From assembly GCA_004026145.2 (NCBI GenBank), contig CP034975.1, positions 14,706,889 through 14,770,888 on the forward strand: a stretch of 64,000 bases of DNA. The letters run 5' to 3'. Origin of the DNA: Takifugu bimaculatus. Taxonomy: Eukaryota > Chordata > Actinopteri > Tetraodontiformes > Tetraodontidae. Positions 46,421 to 58,779 of the stretch are shown piece after piece. The notes under the pieces are model-generated. The model saw only the letters and a list, made by a program, of their open reading frames with translations. It ran no database searches and had not been told where the DNA came from. The position numbers were made by a program, and so were the translations under genes. Positions within the stretch are counted from its first letter, which is position 1. Each line of letters begins with the position of its first letter.

Positions 46421-49400
46421 ATTGACTTGATGCATCCAAAATATAAATCTAAAGTTTAAGAGTGGCACGCTTGCTTGCTGGTTTAAAATAAACATTTTAC
46501 AACTGTAAAATTGGTGGCTGAAAACTAAATTAGTATATAGACACTATACGGAATGCTCACTCTGACTATTTTTGCCGAAGCATTCTAAATAGAGAACGGT
46601 CATTATGGGATAAACAAGACTGTGTCTGAAGAGAGTGCTTTGAAGAAAAAGCACATTCCTGTCTGAATCCTTTAATGGGATCAGTTATGTACACCGAGGA
46701 GCTGAGGGAGGACAGGAACAGAGCTGTGGTCTATTCGTGTGCCACAGTGTTGTAGGAGTCTCAGGTTATATAGGATAGGAGTGTGGAGGGAGACCTGGGG
46801 GTAATAAGAGAAGAAAGAGAGAGCGTAACGTGTGCATTTGGGAAGCGGAAGCTTGTCGCACACACTCACTTTGGTTAACGAAAACAGTTGGCAACCACTA
46901 TCCAGTAATGTAAAGCAGGATGGGAACTGAAAACCACATTGTGTTAAAAGCCACAGTGAAACCCAAGTCAAGACATTAACTAATGCAAAGGAGGTAGAGA
47001 ACCAAGAGGTTGGTTTTTACTATTAAATGGAAATGGTTGATATTTCTTATGCTTCAATCTATTTGAAACTGATATATGCTTTATTTAAATTAAAATAAAA
47101 TATTGAATTGGGAACAGGATCAGTTCAAAATTAGAAAATGGCAATGTAACAGTGCACTGTGTATATTAAATATACCTCAGTAATGTTCTCGCAGTCTTGA
47201 AACTGCATTAAATTGAAACAACCCTTCTCTGTCCGTGCGGCAGAGCTCTACAACCAACACCGGCAGAACCAAACCTGCACCAGCAACGTGAACAGTCTCT
47301 GGATAATCCTGAAATCTGCAGCCAGACAAGCTCCTTAGTGATATTTACGGTTCTGTCACTGTGTCACTGGCCTCTGTGACTTTTACACACCTCTCCAGAC
47401 CAGACCGCCCACACTCATCCCACAGCAACAGCACTTTATTAAGAGGCTCATCTTTTCTATTAAAATGAGGACACCAGGCATTGATATTGTTCACAATAAA
47501 CTATACAATTACCCTCACTGCTGAAGCATATGTGGCCGTTGTGGTGTGCACCAGCTGAGGGCCGTCTGGTTTGGGTTCGGAAAACCGTGGTTTAATATCT
47601 AAGGAGCACTTAAAGAGGCTCCTGTTACTATTTATGAGGCTTTGATAACTGCCCATTGACGAGTATCCTGGAACAATCCATGGCAACAAAGAAAACTAGT
47701 GAGAAGAGGAAAAAACGGACATCCACTTTTACATCACCCCGTCAGGAATTAAAATTGGGTTCTTGGTCAGAATTCTTCAATTTCAACTCTAAGCAGGCCA
47801 CACACGCACCCAAACACACACACTCACACACACACTATATACTGTATACTATGTGACACAGCTGACAGGCAAACAAAGCACCGACTGTCTGCTTGGAGAC
47901 GTGTCCCTGGGGGTCTTAACTGTGTGTGTGTGTGCACATGTGTGTGGACATTTGTGTGCCTGTGTGGTTTATAACATAACTAATCAGTGACGTACACAAG
48001 ACCAACACATGGCTTCAACAAAAACCACATTGCTGTTTACTTTAAACCTGAGCAGGACTGAGTCCTCCCCAAAGACAAAACACCCAGACCCACGGACGGA
48101 GATGTGCTGTAAACTCTCCGGTGCAGCGAGGGTCACATAGAGCTTTACTGGGAGAAGCCACACAAATCTGGGTCCCTGGACGGCACAAACTGGGTCCTTT
48201 CTGTACATGTGCCCCCTCGCTTCCATCCAAGCACCGTCAGCATGACGAAGTGACGGCTCACAGCTCCCTCATACAGTTTCCGGGCGACATTTAAGTGGCA
48301 GGTGCATTATTGGTTTGTAAATGCTGCAGGCATTCTATTAACGGGAAGCATAAAACACAACAACAACAAGGACTTTATTTTTTTAAATAGTTTAAAGCGC
48401 ATAAGCAGTAATAATTTTGTTGACACACTGTAATGTTGCATCATGCAGTATTTTGTTGTGAACGTATTGACAAGTGTTGTTTTTGTTACCTGAATTAATT
48501 TAAAGATATTTCTATGTTAACTGTGTAAATAAAACAGAATTTGGGATGAAATAAAACAGCATTTTACAGGACTCTACAACAACCTTGTGGCGTTGTGTGT
48601 GTTGCTTCCAGGTGCTTCCTGACAGGTTAGGTTGGAGTAAAGAGGCGGCTCAGTACTGACCTCTGTACTGGGTTTGAGTCTACAATTGAAGCATAAGGAC
48701 AATACATTTTTTTCCATCTAAGGCACAATCTGCCAACACAGTTGTATGTTCTATGCCCAGATGCCTCAACGCCCATTCACACTGATGGCATGTGACCCAG
48801 ACAGTGTTTTTATGTTAATAACTATCACAACTCCCTGAAGTCTCCAAGGAACCTTAAGAACAAAAACCAACGTAATGTCATCAAGAAAAAGACATTAAAT
48901 ATGAAATCACACCTTGACAGCTGTATATATCCTGATGTATTGGTTCATCACAGATCATTAGATTCCATGCAGGACATACTGGCATCCATGGAAATAGTGT
49001 TGAGGCATTATACATGACACTGAAGCTCAACATGTCACTGGAGTGTTTTCCTCCCTATATTTTCGGACATATATGCAAAAATAAAGCATCTGGAAGATGC
49101 TCAAACGTTTGGATAAGTATATGAATAAAATACGACATATCTACATATCTTAAGGAGTCCATCTTTGCCAAATATCTCTGGAAGACATCGTAAGTTTGCA
49201 TTCATCTTTGCTGTTGCAGCAGAAAGACTGTAAAATATCTGGATGAATACGCAGAGCGGAGGAAGTGGGATGTGCTGACTGCCTCCACCTTTTATTCAAC
49301 CATAGTCATCTGATGCCAACAATAAAGCTGCTGCCTCATTATCTGTTTGACTGCCAGGACGCAGCTCACAACCAATATGCTATTCATCCTTTTCACATAT

Positions 49401-50869
49401 ACTGAAGTGGCAGACTGGCACGCGTCTGTGTTTCAGCGCCATCAGCACAGACAAACAGACTGGTAGAATCCTCTGGAGTGGGATGGGCCACAGCTCGTGG
49501 TTTTGTTTTTTTGATACTGGCTGTTTGCTGAGGGAAATGCTGAGTCCATTAAAATGCATTTAACTCAAAACAAAATCTACACAAGAGGTGAGAAACCACT
49601 GGATGGTTCTGGACTGTCTGTTGACACACGGGACAGTGAGGCGGGGGATTTGTGGGGTTCACAGCTGAGCTATTTGCTTTCCCAGCCATCTGTTTAGAAG
49701 CTGGGATTTTCAGTGTGAGGTTTTAATAGCAAGAATGTCTCCTGCCATCCCTAAAACATAGTCTTCTATCTAATCTTTGATGCATGCTTACAATCTCAGG
49801 TCCTTACAGTTGATTCCCCATGTTATTGATCAAATGTTCAACACGTGAACACTATAAATATATGGATCTAATGACGTGCTTTGCCAAAACCATAAAAAGC
49901 AGCACACTTGAGAGCCGTTTAAGGTGCATATCAAGTCGATGAGGCATCATGCGGAATGAGTCATTTGAATAAAAAGACACAGCTGGCAGGCTGACTCAAA
50001 AGCCTGAAGACACTGGGAAATATTTTGCAAAACTGTTCCGTTCTGCTTAAACATGGAGCAAAGAGTGAGAGAGAGAGGAAGAACTACAAACATAATGTAC
50101 TCATTAACACCATGTTAGCTTTACATTTTAATGCAAACAAAGAAAACAAGTCAATCAGTTCAAACCACTAAACTCAAAAGAGAAACTGTCCAAACAAGTT
50201 GTTGACTTATAAGACTAATCACTGTGAAAATATGTCTTTCCAAGACATGTTAGAAGAATAAACAATCCCTTATTGCATTGCAAAAACATTCCTTATAAAT
50301 GAAGTTTTGTTTGTGAAGCTGTTGGCTCTGAGGTTTGATGATGACAGCGGGCAACGAAGCCCCATTTCCACTGAGTACCAGGTCAGTTCAGCACAGTACA
50401 GTTTGGAATGGTACACATTGGTATGGCCTGAATTCAGGTAACAATTCTCTGTGGACTGCTGTATTTAGCTCCACCCACACTGTAAATGCAGTTTCTCTTG
50501 ATAGTCCCAGAGATATATGCCAAAAGTGGAATTTCTGGACTGGTTCCCAGAGTCTGAAAAAATGTAAAGCAGATATATGGATAACACAGAGAACCAAGCT
50601 GTACCACTCACCATGAATTCCATTTTAATGAGTCCGAAAAGAACTTTAACATTTTAAGGAGAGATGGTCTAGCATTACTGTTGCTCTGCTAACCAGTAAC
50701 CTAAATAATAAAATGAGCGGCTCTAAATCAGTAGCATTTGTCAACTTTCACCCAGGGACTTTTACGTCCCTGTTACACCTCCTGATCTGCACAGACATGT
50801 CAGTTGCCAAATGTGTTCTACTTCTCAGACGCATTGGGAGGGTCTGTGTGAGCAACTAATTGCAATTAG

Positions 50870-50908
50870 ACACAGACACACACACACACCCACGCACAAA
50901 CACACGCG

Positions 50909-50939
<31 letters not shown>

Positions 50940-50940
50940 G
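50870..50940. repeat. (CA)n(CG)n(CA)n alternating purine-pyrimidine tract
   Basis: A CA-rich run interrupted by about seven CG steps near 50,905-50,917. The whole tract alternates purine and pyrimidine. Confidence 0.9.
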
Positions 50941-53930
50941 TTTCTTTATTTTATAATTCTTTATGTCTGTCAACCTTCTGTTACTTCTAAGCAGGTTAGT
51001 ACAGATGAGTCCAGTTGTATGGGATGAAACCTTAACTTTAATGCCTCTTTCATAACAGCAGAAGGAAAACTCTGAGACATGGGGAAAATCCTGGGAGGGA
51101 AAAACTCCTTAATTCCACTTCTGGCTCAATGTTTTCGCTTTGTTTTACAGGGTGTCGTCATGAGAACAAGTTTCTCCTTCTCATTACATCTTTCAAACTA
51201 GTTTGACCGTTATACTGCATGTAAAAAATATTTATGATTTTGATGACCAAAGGATGTAAAGTACATGTTGAGTTGGAGACTTGCTGTTCTGACATTAATA
51301 TAACAATCTGTTAAAATCAGGGATAGAAGGGTTAGAAAGGGACAGAAATGGTTAGGGTTAAGTTTCCTAAACCTTTCTCAAAGACAGATATTGAGATTTG
51401 GCCGCACCCTGACATCATGGCTGAGTTCTAATCGCCTGCATATGAGCTGTTATATAACTGCTGTCTCAGGGAATCGTGTCATCATAATCCTCCAGAAATT
51501 ATAAAATGATGGAGGACGTCACATGCCAACACCTTTTTGGAAAATTCAGTCTATTCAAACGTAAAGTTCTCAATCTTCCTTTTCAACAGTTCAGCGTGAA
51601 TTCAAGAGTGCCAAGATGGCAAAACCAAAATGACTTCCATATGTCTCACAGGATCATTCACAGGAATAACACAAGGAAGTTAGCAATAATAAGCTGCATA
51701 TGAGGCCAGATGTGTAGAGTAAGTCCACGTAAATGTAAGACAAAACCCCGCTGTGCTATAAGCTTCATAAACACAGCTTTACAGGGTGGTAAAGTTCAAC
51801 CAAACCCTACTTTTCTGACAATGCTACCAAGATTTTGATTTATTTAGGTAAAAACAAGGCATGCGCAATGACCAGTGAGTAATGTTATATGTTATGACTG
51901 ACAAAACTGTTTTTGTCTCTTCCTCAATACCATAACAACCCTGATCTCACCGCAACTAACCAGTTAATCACATGAACTCATAACTGGGACTTGTTGAGTC
52001 TTGACCATGTTACTCCTTCTTGGCTATTTCCTCCATACAAGACAACTTTAAGGCTTCCAGTCCCAGCCAGCCTGTTTCAACAAATCTATATTAGCTATCG
52101 ACCGGTCTACAAAAACAAATTAATATAACTATAGAGTTCATTTTTGCTCCTCTAATTTAATAACCCATTATTTCAAGTCTTGATAGAGTTATATCAGATG
52201 AATACTTTTGTAATAAGATGCATTTTACACAACCCTGGTTGTGGTCTCTAGTACTGGCATGGTGTTCTCCTTTTTTAAGTCCAGTTTAAATCAAATATAT
52301 TTTGCAAACACATTAGGTAACACCACACTGACAGCAGGGAATGCAAGGAATGCAATATGTAATGTGCCAGATATATCACAAATGTGACAGTATATTATGT
52401 AACAGGAAGCAAACTTGCATTTTCTCAGGTTTCACCAAGAAATGTTGATCTCTGCAATCGTGAACGCAAAAGCGTATTACATGTTTTGAGATTTCATGGC
52501 TTCATGAGGGCAGCCGTTAAACAGTATTTTAGATTGGTAGTAACAAATGCAAATGAAGTCAAACATCTCAAGTATCTTGCACTATCATCCGACTCCGCTG
52601 CACACATTTAATAATTCAGTATGTGTGGGATGTTTACGTGCATTTGAAATCTTTCAAATGTTCTAGTTTAGAACAATTACAAGCTTTTTTTACTACTTCA
52701 TTTTCAAGTAAAGAAGATTAAACTTGCTGCTGGCGGCAGAACCCCCCCCCCCCAAAAAAAATAAAAATCCAAGGCCATTATTCTGTATCTGTAAACACCC
52801 ATTAAGCAGAACTGCTAAAAAAAAATATGGGGAAGTTAAAAAGCATAGATCATGTCATGTACTTCTGTATTGGATCTATATATTACATTTAATTGTTCCA
52901 TTTAAAAAAAATGGAATCATAGTAGCTGAAAAAGGCTACATATGGGTGAGATTACAGCTATCGTGGATGATGATAATATATTGTTTAGCAGAGGATAATA
53001 GGCCAAGGGCACAGTTTAAATCAGGCTTCTGTCAGTTCTGTGGCCCAACAAAGCTCTGTGGTTGGAGAAGTGTGCACATTAGGAAGAACGGCAGAATTCA
53101 GGCTATAATTAACCATTTGTTTTTAATCACTTCAAATCCCTGCCATTTCCCTGAGTGTGTGGCTGTGAGTTTAGAGTGCACAAAACTCGGCTCAGTTTGA
53201 GCAATGACTCCCAATTATCTTTGCCAAATGGACAAAAACATGATCTCTCGTGCCAGAGTCTGAAACTAATGATCCATTCACTACGGGAAATAACATAGTG
53301 AAATTTTTATCAATGCGTTCCTATATTTACAATCTGCTCTGTCACAGCAGACTTCACCTGGACGTCAACAGAGGGCTGCTGATGGAGGCAGCACGGTCAG
53401 ATATGTTTTATCAAATGTTTGATGTTGTTGCTTCTGAAATTGGTCCATGTTACAATTAAACTATTAAAGTTAAATCTTAAATTAGAATAAACAAAAGCCT
53501 GGAAGGCTTTTAACACCTAATCCCATAAATGTAATGGCATCTCATTGGGTGGAGGAGACTGGAACACATGAGTTAGGCCGTTGGATCTTAGAGTACTGAC
53601 CCATTCAGAAGAACCCACTATAAACATCCTCACCCTTGCTCCCTCTTTATGGGGGTACGTCTGTGGCTCTCACATGGTGGAACAACTGACAGGGCAGCCA
53701 CAGGTGACAGACAGCGGGGAGGCACTCGCTCTCTTCACGGTCAGTCCAGTCATAAATCGGTTTACTTGACAGTCTAAAACCACTTTCTCCGTGCCACATA
53801 GTCGAGCGTTACCGAAATCGATTTTGCCTTGCATCCCAGACCCACCTCTGAGAATGAATAATGGATTTGTTGTAGGTTTATAAATAGATGTATCGTTTTA
53901 AAAGCGCCAAAGTGCAAGATATTAGCCTAC

Positions 53931-54310
53931 CTGTGAGGATCGCGAACGCCAGAATAAAACGCTTGTCCTGTCAGAGCAGAAAATCGCACTTCTTCAGCCT
54001 GTTGCTGGGGAGCCGCTTTTCACCCAGGCGCAACTTTTCTACTGTTACACGTCCCGGGATTCTGGTGCGGAACGCGGGCACATCGTTCCAGGGACGAGCG
54101 AATTACTGCGGTCCAAAGGTCAGGAAGGCGCGCTGGTTAAACGGCGACACGGTGGAGCGGATTCTGGCTGGCTACAATCAGCTGTCACCACAACAGAACA
54201 GCAGCCGAGTCGCCCCGCGTCCCTCCACCATTGACTCCGCACGAGAACACCACCCACTTTTCCGCGGAGAGCCGCAGCTGCCCCCGCTAACGCCTGACTG
54301 AAATTAGACA
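53931..54310 (-). promoter_or_regulatory. dnmbp: CpG-rich promoter and probable non-coding first exon of dnmbp
   Basis: A locally GC- and CpG-rich segment in otherwise AT-rich flanks, with many CGCG, GCGG and CCGC steps between about 53,930 and 54,300. On the dnmbp strand it ends in CCTCACAG|GTAGGC at 53931/53930, a good splice donor that could join to the acceptor at 46060. This is the expected place for the promoter upstream of the start-codon exon. The transcription start itself cannot be fixed from sequence. Confidence 0.55.
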
Positions 54311-54522
54311 GGCGGACACGAAATTCGTTTATTTGTGAGGTTTCCTTGTGAAGAGAGAGTAAAAGCAGAGAAACAGAAGAGTGCAATGATATTATTAGCA
54401 GTTATTATAACACTCCTAACCTACCAGGTACCTCTGTGAAATATCAACACATCACTTGTCCAGTCCAGTCATTTTTTTAATGTTTCTTTTTTTCTCTCAT
54501 GCAGTCTGAGATACTATCCTAT

Positions 54523-54525
<3 letters not shown>

Positions 54526-54591
<66 letters not shown>
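54526..54591. repeat. (TA)n microsatellite
   Basis: About 33 uninterrupted TA units, directly adjoining the dispersed repeat to its right. Confidence 0.95.
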
Positions 54592-54600
<9 letters not shown>

Positions 54601-54604
<4 letters not shown>

Positions 54605-54805
54605 GAAGTGAAGAAGCCTTCTGGATAGAAGGCGAAACGTCAGTTCTGAGAACTGAAGTTCTGAGAAACGTCAGTTCTGAGAAGTGAAGAAGCCTTCTGG
54701 ATAGAAGGCGAAACGTCTTCAAGATAAGAAACCCAGTCCAGTTGACATAGAAAACTACCTTGGATACAATGACCTGGATGACTTGAGAACCTACACAGAC
54801 AATAG
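54601..54805 (+). repeat. Dispersed fish-type repeat with a 76-bp tandem duplication
   Basis: The 41-bp segment starting CTGAGAAGTGAAGAAGCCTT recurs identically at 54601 and 54677. It is followed by GAAACGTCTTCAAG and a unique end containing ATGACCTGGATGACTTGAGA. I recall such GAAGCCTTCTGGAT...GAAACGTC sequences as common in teleost genomes, but I cannot name the element class. Confidence 0.6.
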
Positions 54806-56448
54806 CACACATACTGATGTATTCCTGGAGATTTATATCAATTGAAAACCTAGTATGGATTTGTATATAATTTTCCCTTAGGAGGATGATTTTTGTATTC
54901 ATCGGGGGTGTTTTTGTGCATGTCCTACCAGCATACAAGCCTTGAGCAGGAGAATTAACTCAACACTGAGCTGCAATATAAACTGTACTGACAGCAAGGT
55001 TGATGAAGGACAGGTGTGTGGAAAGAGCACAGCCAGCAGAGTGAAGAAGAAATCTACACTCCTGAATTAAACACAAAATACCAGAGAGCACTAGGAAATA
55101 TGCTGTAATGCAGTTAATTCGTGACAGCACTGTAGTCATCAAGATGTTTACTGTCAGGGCTGCATACTTGCATCTATGTGATTACATCTGGTCCAGAAAC
55201 TGGAGCAAAGTTCTGAGCATGTGAAACACTGCTCTATAGTTTTTTGCAGCGTCTGCATGAATGACAACTTCCTCTTATGACATCTTGCATACGTGTGGAA
55301 CAATGGCAGGAAAGTCAGTTGGAAGCTTTTGCCCTCAGCTGATGGTCCAGGAAAGGAAAGGGAAAATACATCCGAGGCCATTAACTCAGCTGCAGGGACA
55401 ATAGTCCTGGAAAATGCCACACTTATGTACCTGTTTTGATTTTTTTGCTCTTGGAAAGCCACAAAATCCTCAGTTAACAACTGTGTTATATCCAGTGTTT
55501 ATTAGTCACGCTGTCCACTGTGCTTCATTGGATCTAAATCTAGGTCTGGGTTGCACGTTTGCCACTTGACTCACAACCATATAGTGGATGGACACATGTT
55601 GCTGTTTAGGTCGGCCATGAAGCCCAGGTCTCTGAGTGCTGCAACTGGACCCTTGCCTAGATTATGCTTCAATGTGGGGCCCAAAGCAGGGTACGCTGAT
55701 CCTTAATTTTCTTCTGAACCCAATGTATGTCATATTTCTCACTTTGGATGATGCTGCCTTCGGAGAGTGAGTCAGTGGCTGGTTGGTCAGTGTGGGAGAC
55801 CTCTTTCATCACCAGCCCCCTGTGGGAGTCATTGATGCTGCATTTGACCAACTAATTGGAATTAAATGTGCAGGACCACGCTTATATACACAGGCACACA
55901 CTCTGAACAGTCAACATCATTGACTCTAATGAAACGCTGACATTGTTGCCTCTCACAGTGGCCACTTTCACTCAAATCCTGTCTGTGACTCTGCTGTTGT
56001 CTTTAGACTTACGTCACTGCTCCGAGCAGGCAGAGAACACACTGTTGTTGCTGTACGCTTACTCAGCAATGAGAAACAGCAGTTATGCTCACAGTTTTAG
56101 AGTAGGCAGAAAATTAAAATCATCCCACTGGTTTGTTGTGGTCACTGTGCTGTCGGTAATTCGATGACTAATGTGATGCTCTTTCTGCTATTGTGAAGGC
56201 TCTTTCTGCAGATGTTTCCTCCCTCACTGTTGCCTCATAATATGAAAGGTTATGGTTCAGCTGTGATGCGACTTTTTTTGTTGCCCTATCCCTGTATGGG
56301 TTCTTTCCAGGTACCCTAGGCATTTTCCTCCTGCAGTCAGGACACATGCACATTGGCAGCGTGTCTGTACACTGTGATTGACCTGCCCAGGATGTGTTTT
56401 GGGTCTTGGCAATCCCATAAACCTGATTAGGAAAAAGTGTTGGTTAAG
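54806..56448. other. Intergenic DNA between dnmbp and cpn1, left part
   Basis: No coding exon, RNA gene or recognisable mobile element was seen. All open frames are short. Confidence 0.5.
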
Positions 56449-56584
56449 GGATGGATGGATGGATGGATGGATGGATGGATGGATGGATGGATGGATGGAT
56501 GGATGGATGGATGGATGGATGGATGGATGGATGCATGGATGGATGGATGGATGGATGGATGGATGGATGGATGGATGGATGGAT
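56449..56584. repeat. (GGAT)n tetranucleotide array
   Basis: About 34 GGAT/ATGG units with a single GCAT interruption near 56,533. It creates artificial Met-Asp-Gly-Trp and Ile-His-Pro-Ser reading frames. Confidence 0.97.
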
Positions 56585-57169
56585 AATTTTTGTAGGATTT
56601 GTAGGAACAAGCATGTATCCTGAGTTTCTAGCTTTTATTATTTGTGGCCTTCACTCTTTGTCTTCAGGGATCCAAGAAACCCCAATCATGAATCAGGAGT
56701 GACAGGTAACGTGCGCTTTTCCTCTTTCCTGTTCGTCAGAGAGAGGCTATTGTTGTATTCTCTTGTGTTTGGGCAGGAACAACAAGAGTCCAGTGTGTAA
56801 AAGGGTTACTTTTTTTTGTTTGTTTTGTTTTAAATAAGTGTCCCATGGAAAAACTGACAGACATCAGCATTTACATCAGGTTGGAACAGTGATCGGTATT
56901 TAGTATTATGGGAATCAATTGTTGGTGTGACTGCTGAGATTATAGCTTCTGTTTGCTGTTCTGCATGAATTTTGAAAAGACTGTCATCTTACTGTCAGTG
57001 AAAACACAGTCACTGTGTCACTTTTAATAAAAATATTAGTTTATTTAATTAAAGGGTCCAGTGTGCAAGATCTTTAACCATCTTTATTATGCACAGAGAG
57101 TTTCTAAATTGTATAATAACATTAACATATATAAATATATTTTAATGTAGGATGAGGATTAGTATGCAG

Positions 57170-58120
57170 ATATTACCCTCTACACTGCGGACTTTTCATA
57201 CAGTACATCATCATGTCACCTCCAGAAGTTCTCTGATGACTCTGCTGCTGTCGGCCTCATCACTGATGGGGATGATACGGAGTACAGAGGGCTTATTCAG
57301 GACTTTGTGGACTGGAGCCTGCGGAACAACCTCCGGATCAATGCCAGTAAAACCAAGGAGCTGGTGGTGGATCTCCGCAGGCGTAACACCCCCCCGCCTG
57401 CACCGGTGAACATCCTGGGAACGGATGTCGATGTTGTGAAGACCTATAAGTACCTGGATGCTCACCTAAACAATAACCTGGACTGGACACACAACACAGA
57501 CGCCCTTGTCAAGGAAGGGCAATAGCAGACTGTTCCTGCTCAGGAGGCTGAGGTCTTTTGGAGTGCAGGGACCACTCCTGAGGACTTTCTATGCCTCTGT
57601 GGTGGGATCAGCCATCTTCTATGGGATTGTCTGCTGGTCCAGTAGCATCACGGACAGGGACAGGAAGAGGATGGACAGACTGGTGAGGAGGGCCAGCTCT
57701 GTCCTGGGATGTCCCCTGGACTCGGTGGAGGTGGTGGGAGACGGGAGGATGATGGCTAAGCTGTCATCCTGTCATGTTGAACAACACGTCCCACCCCCTA
57801 CAGGACACCCTGGCAGCACTGGGCAGCTCCTTCAGTGAGCGGCTGCTCCACCCTCGCTGTGTGAAGGAGAGGTATCGCACATCTTTCCTGCCGGCTGCTG
57901 TCAGACTGCACAACAAACATAACGCCCGCTAGCACAATCTGAATATTATATATTCTGATATGTACAAGGGCTGAGTATCCACTTATGTTGGATTATTGTA
58001 TATATGCATCCTTTTTTTTGTATATTCTCTATTCTATCCCAATTTTATTTTCTTTTTCTGCGTACTTTTGATGTTGTTGCGCTGTAAATTTCCCCGTGTG
58101 GGACAAATAAAGGATCTGAA
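57170..58120 (+). mobile_element. 5'-truncated L2-type (CR1 clade) LINE, reverse-transcriptase C-terminal end and 3' tail
   Basis: Encoded fragments read FSDDSAAVGLITDGDD (RT active-site DD region), WSLRNNLRINASKTKELVVD and TYKYLDAHLNNNLDW. In another frame they read SRLFLLRRLRSFGVQGPLLR, FYASVVGSAIFYGIVCW and RKRMDRLVRRASSVLGCPLD. These are typical of the end of fish L2-like LINE ORF2. The frame changes near 57,510-57,525 and the 5' part is missing, so it is dead. The 3' end is ACAAATAAAGGATCTGAATCTGAAT, with a short GAATCT repeat as in this clade. Confidence 0.85.
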
Positions 58121-58479
58121 TCTGAATGTAATCTTATATTTTCCATGCGTTTTCCTACCGCTAGATGGCAGCATCGTACATGCTGGATAATGTGGCCCTT
58201 ACAAAGTTTCATCAGAATACGTTATCAGAAATTAAGAATGGGGTCAAGTTCAACATTATCAACATTATGACCTTACATTTTTATTTTGTGTTGCATCATG
58301 GAAATTTGTGGTCAGGTCAAGCAAAGACAGACTCAATAATGGTGTTTTTGTTTCCATGTGTTTTAACAGCTATTGTAAAGAAGCATTAGTGCAACTCTTT
58401 TGTTCATGTAAATTAGTAACAACAAATAAATGTGTATAATAAAATCTACAGAGACAGAGGATGAAGTTGGTAAAAATAT

Positions 58480-58485
58480 TTTATT
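58480..58485 (-). terminator. cpn1: cpn1 poly(A) signal
   Basis: TTTATT on + reads AATAAA on the cpn1 strand, about 300 bp beyond the stop codon at 58780. The stretch 58486-58779 is then the 3' UTR. Confidence 0.5.
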
Positions 58486-58779
58486 TTCACTTTCCCACCT
58501 TGTTGTAATCAAATTCAAGTCCTTGACAAATACAGGATAACTGTAATAATGCAATACTGTAACACTGCTGCAGAAATACATCAGGTTTGCAATATTTTCT
58601 CAATAAAGGCACAGTTTAAAGTCATCACCATAAAGAATATAATGCATTCATATATTTATGAAGGTAAAATTACAGACCCTGTACAATTATCACTTCCATA
58701 TTTCAAATGTGTATATGTTTGTGTGGGTGGTGGTGTGTTTGTGTATATTTATATAAGAGTGTGCATCTTATAATTTGTC

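Larger units (their letters stand above)
46060..53930. other. First dnmbp intron (about 7.9 kb), no genes seen
   Basis: Lies between the first coding exon and the probable non-coding first exon. It includes a diverged piece of a dispersed repeat at about 46,364-46,420 and a CA/CG alternating tract at 50,870-50,940. Reading frames in it are short and have no family resemblance. Confidence 0.45.

Noticed and set aside
48000..48230. - strand open frames near 48.1 kb with moderate GC
   Set aside because: No splice context, no family resemblance, and they overlap each other in different frames. Treated as intronic chance frames.
53888..54301. + strand open frame of 137 residues in the CpG-rich segment
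   Set aside because: GC-rich DNA lacks stops by chance. Position and splice donor fit the dnmbp promoter and first exon on the other strand better.
56378..56702. MDGW- and HPSI-rich open frames
   Set aside because: Products of the GGAT tetranucleotide array, not genes.
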